A stretch of 7,433 nucleotides of DNA from Aquificaceae bacterium (lineage in GTDB: Bacteria > Aquificota > Aquificia > Aquificales > Aquificaceae), in assembly GCA_025057715.1 (NCBI GenBank), contig JANWVD010000035.1:1-7433 (forward strand), written 5' to 3'. The position numbers were made by a program, and so were the translations under genes. The notes beneath the pieces are model-generated. The model worked only from the letters and a program-made list of their open reading frames with translations. It did not search any database and was not told the origin of the DNA. This document shows, piece after piece, positions 6,041 through 7,433 of this stretch (position 1 is its first letter; each line of letters starts with the position of its first letter).

Positions 6041-6673
6041 ATGAGGGAGGGAATCCTCTTAGCATTGGCTCTATCTTCCTGCGCCCCGCTTATGTCTGAG
6101 AGGGAGACTTCGGTTAATTGCCCCAAAGAGCTCAGTCTTTTAGCAAGGCCTTGCCCCTCCGAGAGAGCTCTTGCTTCAAATGTGCAAAGCGGAAGCAAGA
6201 TAAGGGTTTTAAATCCATCTAATGGCAAGTCCGCTACCTTGGCTGTTTATAAAGACCAGTCTGTTTTAGGGCTATGCCTCCCAGAGAGGGTCTTTAATTA
6301 TCTTTCCACAGAGCCCTTTCAGGCGCAAATTCAGGTCCTTAGATGCGGCCTTGACGACAGTCGGTATTGCCCCAAGGTGATTAAGGGTCTTGCAAGCTAC
6401 TATGCCCATGCGCATCACGGGCGAAAGACCGCCTACGGGATTGAGTTTGACATGCACGGGCTTTATGCTGCAAGCAAGGATGTTCCATTAGGCTCTGAGC
6501 TGCTTGTTAGAAACCTCAAAAACAACCTTGAGGTTAAGGTAAAGGTCATTGATAGAGGTCCATTTAAACCAGGCAGGGTTTTAGACCTCTCATATGAGGC
6601 TGCAAGAAGGATAAATATGCTAAAAGACGGCGTTGTGCAAATTGAAGCCCATGTCCTTCGCTGCGGTGATTAA
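6041..6673 (+). CDS. RlpA-like double-psi beta-barrel lipoprotein without SPOR domain
   Basis: RlpA proteins are outer-membrane lipoproteins acting on peptidoglycan at the septum. This 210-residue protein has a very short leader ending in lipobox LSSC (C14). A divergent region follows (15-115), then a double-psi beta-barrel domain (116-209) with HGRKTAYG, FDMHGLYAAS, VIDRGPF and GRVLDLS. There is no C-terminal SPOR domain. D137 and D171 of the family pattern are kept. The usual GE...YDM glutamate is Ile (E135 is one place later), and the His of AAH is Ser145, so lytic activity is doubtful. Residues 51-103 resemble 151-209, and both end in VLRCG, which suggests an internal duplication. Six other Cys (27, 38, 79, 102, 110, 208) could form disulfides. 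The start is fixed by an upstream in-frame stop at 6026-6028. glcD follows 12 nt after the stop. Confidence 0.85.
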   Translation: MREGILLALALSSCAPLMSERETSVNCPKELSLLARPCPSERALASNVQSGSKIRVLNPSNGKSATLAVYKDQSVLGLCLPERVFNYLSTEPFQAQIQVLRCGLDDSRYCPKVIKGLASYYAHAHHGRKTAYGIEFDMHGLYAASKDVPLGSELLVRNLKNNLEVKVKVIDRGPFKPGRVLDLSYEAARRINMLKDGVVQIEAHVLRCGD

Positions 6674-6685
6674 ATTATTTTCATA

Positions 6686-7433
6686 ATGAGCGTAAAAGAG
6701 CTTAGGTCTTTGATAAATGGCGAGGTCTTATCTGACGAGGCGAGTCTAAGGCTCTACTCTTATGACGCTACCCCGATAAAGATAGAAAGGCAAACCCCCC
6801 TTTGCGTGGTTTTGCCCACAAGCGAGGAGGATGTAATAAACTTAGTCAGCTACTGCTATGAGAGGAATATCCCGATATTCCCAAGAGGCGCTGGCTCTGG
6901 CTTAACCGGCGGAGCAGTGCCGACGCAAAAAGGAGTTGTTGTCTCTTTTGAGCGCATGAACTCACTTGAAATAGACAAAGAAAACGCAGTAGCAATAGCT
7001 CAGCCCGGCGTTATCACATCCAAGCTTCAAGAGGCAGCAGAGTCAGTAGGTCTATTTTACCCCCCCGACCCATCTTCTTATAAGTATTCGACAATAGGCG
7101 GCAATGTCGCAGAAAACGCCGGGGGCCCTAGGTGCTTTAAATACGGTGTTACTCGCGAATACGTCCTTGGTCTAAGAGCTGTAATAAAAGAGGGCAAGGT
7201 CTTACAAACCGGGGCTCCCGTGATAAAAGATGTTGCTGGATACGACCTTACCAAGTTCTTAGTTGGCTCGGAGGGCACTTTGGGGCTAATTACGAGCATA
7301 ACTTTAAAGCTTATTCCTAAGCCCAAAGCAAGAGCAAGCGCTCTTTTGATATTTGACTCAATATCCAACCTCTCAGAAGCCACAACAAGGATAATAACCG
7401 GTGGGCTATTCCCCTCGGCTTTGGAATTTATGG
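6686..7433 (+). CDS. glcD: FAD-linked oxidase, GlcD-type glycolate/D-lactate oxidase subunit (3' end missing)
   Basis: The visible 249 residues are the N-terminal half of a FAD-linked 2-hydroxy-acid oxidase of the GlcD/D-lactate dehydrogenase family. These proteins oxidise glycolate or D-lactate and pass electrons on, often with GlcE and GlcF partners. The FAD-binding (PCMH) domain shows PRGAGSGLTGG (66-76), NVAENAGG (about 140-147), then KYGVTREYVLG and KDVAGYDLTKFLVGSEGTLG (from 181). E. coli GlcD is about 499 residues, so roughly half lies beyond the right edge. The ATG is secure: the rlpA-like stop is in the same frame only five codons upstream, with no other usual start between. There is no good Shine-Dalgarno; GGTGAT is 15 nt away. 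TAAATT sits 9 nt before the ATG. The gene is probably cotranscribed with the rlpA-like gene. Which 2-hydroxy acid is used cannot be decided. Confidence 0.88.
   Translation, partial: MSVKELRSLINGEVLSDEASLRLYSYDATPIKIERQTPLCVVLPTSEEDVINLVSYCYERNIPIFPRGAGSGLTGGAVPTQKGVVVSFERMNSLEIDKENAVAIAQPGVITSKLQEAAESVGLFYPPDPSSYKYSTIGGNVAENAGGPRCFKYGVTREYVLGLRAVIKEGKVLQTGAPVIKDVAGYDLTKFLVGSEGTLGLITSITLKLIPKPKARASALLIFDSISNLSEATTRIITGGLFPSALEFM

Larger units (their letters stand above)
465..6170. repeat. Dispersed iterated palindrome GAGCTC (extended form AGAGCTCT)
   Basis: GAGCTC starts at 465, 579, 980, 1214, 2194, 2204, 2944, 2956, 3253, 3342, 3684, 5224, 5769, 6128 and 6165. That is 15 copies against one to two expected for a random hexamer in this length. 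Eight copies extend to AGAGCTCT (those at 465, 980, 2194, 2204, 3342, 3684, 5224 and 6165). All copies are inside coding sequence, in six of the seven genes. They are read as Glu-Leu (GAG CTC) or as Ala plus Leu/Arg (A/AGA GCT C..), so two reading frames and both gene orientations are involved. It is a scattered motif, not one element; the span given runs from first to last copy. Confidence 0.6.

Noticed and set aside
7078..7383. Minus-strand open frame of about 100 codons inside glcD
   Set aside because: It is a shadow of a clearly conserved FAD-binding domain on the plus strand and has no recognisable domain of its own.

Overview
The window comes from a bacterium with a diderm envelope. The signs are two lipoprotein genes, an RlpA-type cell-wall protein and a secreted fasciclin protein. 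GC looks middling by eye, and arginine codons mix AGA/AGG with CGC. Genes are densely packed in short, functionally mixed transcription units. The phylum cannot be fixed from the sequence; a deep-branching, possibly thermophilic lineage such as Aquificota is only a weak guess.

Layout from left to right. (1) Positions 2-1828 (+) hold most of a molybdenum hydroxylase large subunit of the isoquinoline 1-oxidoreductase beta (IorB) type, cut by the left edge. A small TPR lipoprotein (1825-2280) follows with an ATGA overlap. (2) ffh (2233-3519, -), the SRP GTPase, converges on the TPR gene and overlaps its last 48 bp. (3) acs (3555-5402, +), acetyl-CoA synthetase, diverges from ffh across only 35 bp. 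(4) A secreted single-domain fasciclin protein (5493-5984, +) has its own likely promoter, a very strong ribosome binding site and a clear intrinsic terminator (5994-6021). (5) An RlpA-like lipoprotein (6041-6673, +) and the N-terminal half of a GlcD-type FAD-linked oxidase (6686-7433, +, cut by the right edge) form the last unit. No stretch over 300 bp lacks a gene. No RNA genes, mobile elements or CRISPR arrays were seen.

The genes do not form one pathway. The metabolic ones fit oxidation and activation of small organic compounds: a Mo-hydroxylase, acetate activation, and glycolate or D-lactate oxidation. The others serve membrane protein targeting (ffh) and the cell envelope (TPR lipoprotein, fasciclin, RlpA-like).

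Four points deserve attention. The palindrome GAGCTC occurs 15 times, and its extension AGAGCTCT 8 times, across many genes and both coding strands. The RlpA-like protein lacks residues linked to lytic activity and carries what looks like a second, degenerate copy of half its beta-barrel domain. Three genes without a good Shine-Dalgarno (ffh, rlpA-like, glcD) each have a -10-like hexamer exactly 9 nt before the ATG, which suggests leaderless mRNAs. A 21-bp-spaced direct repeat lies just upstream of the fasciclin promoter. The window otherwise looks like ordinary chromosome, and I see no clear new multi-gene system.
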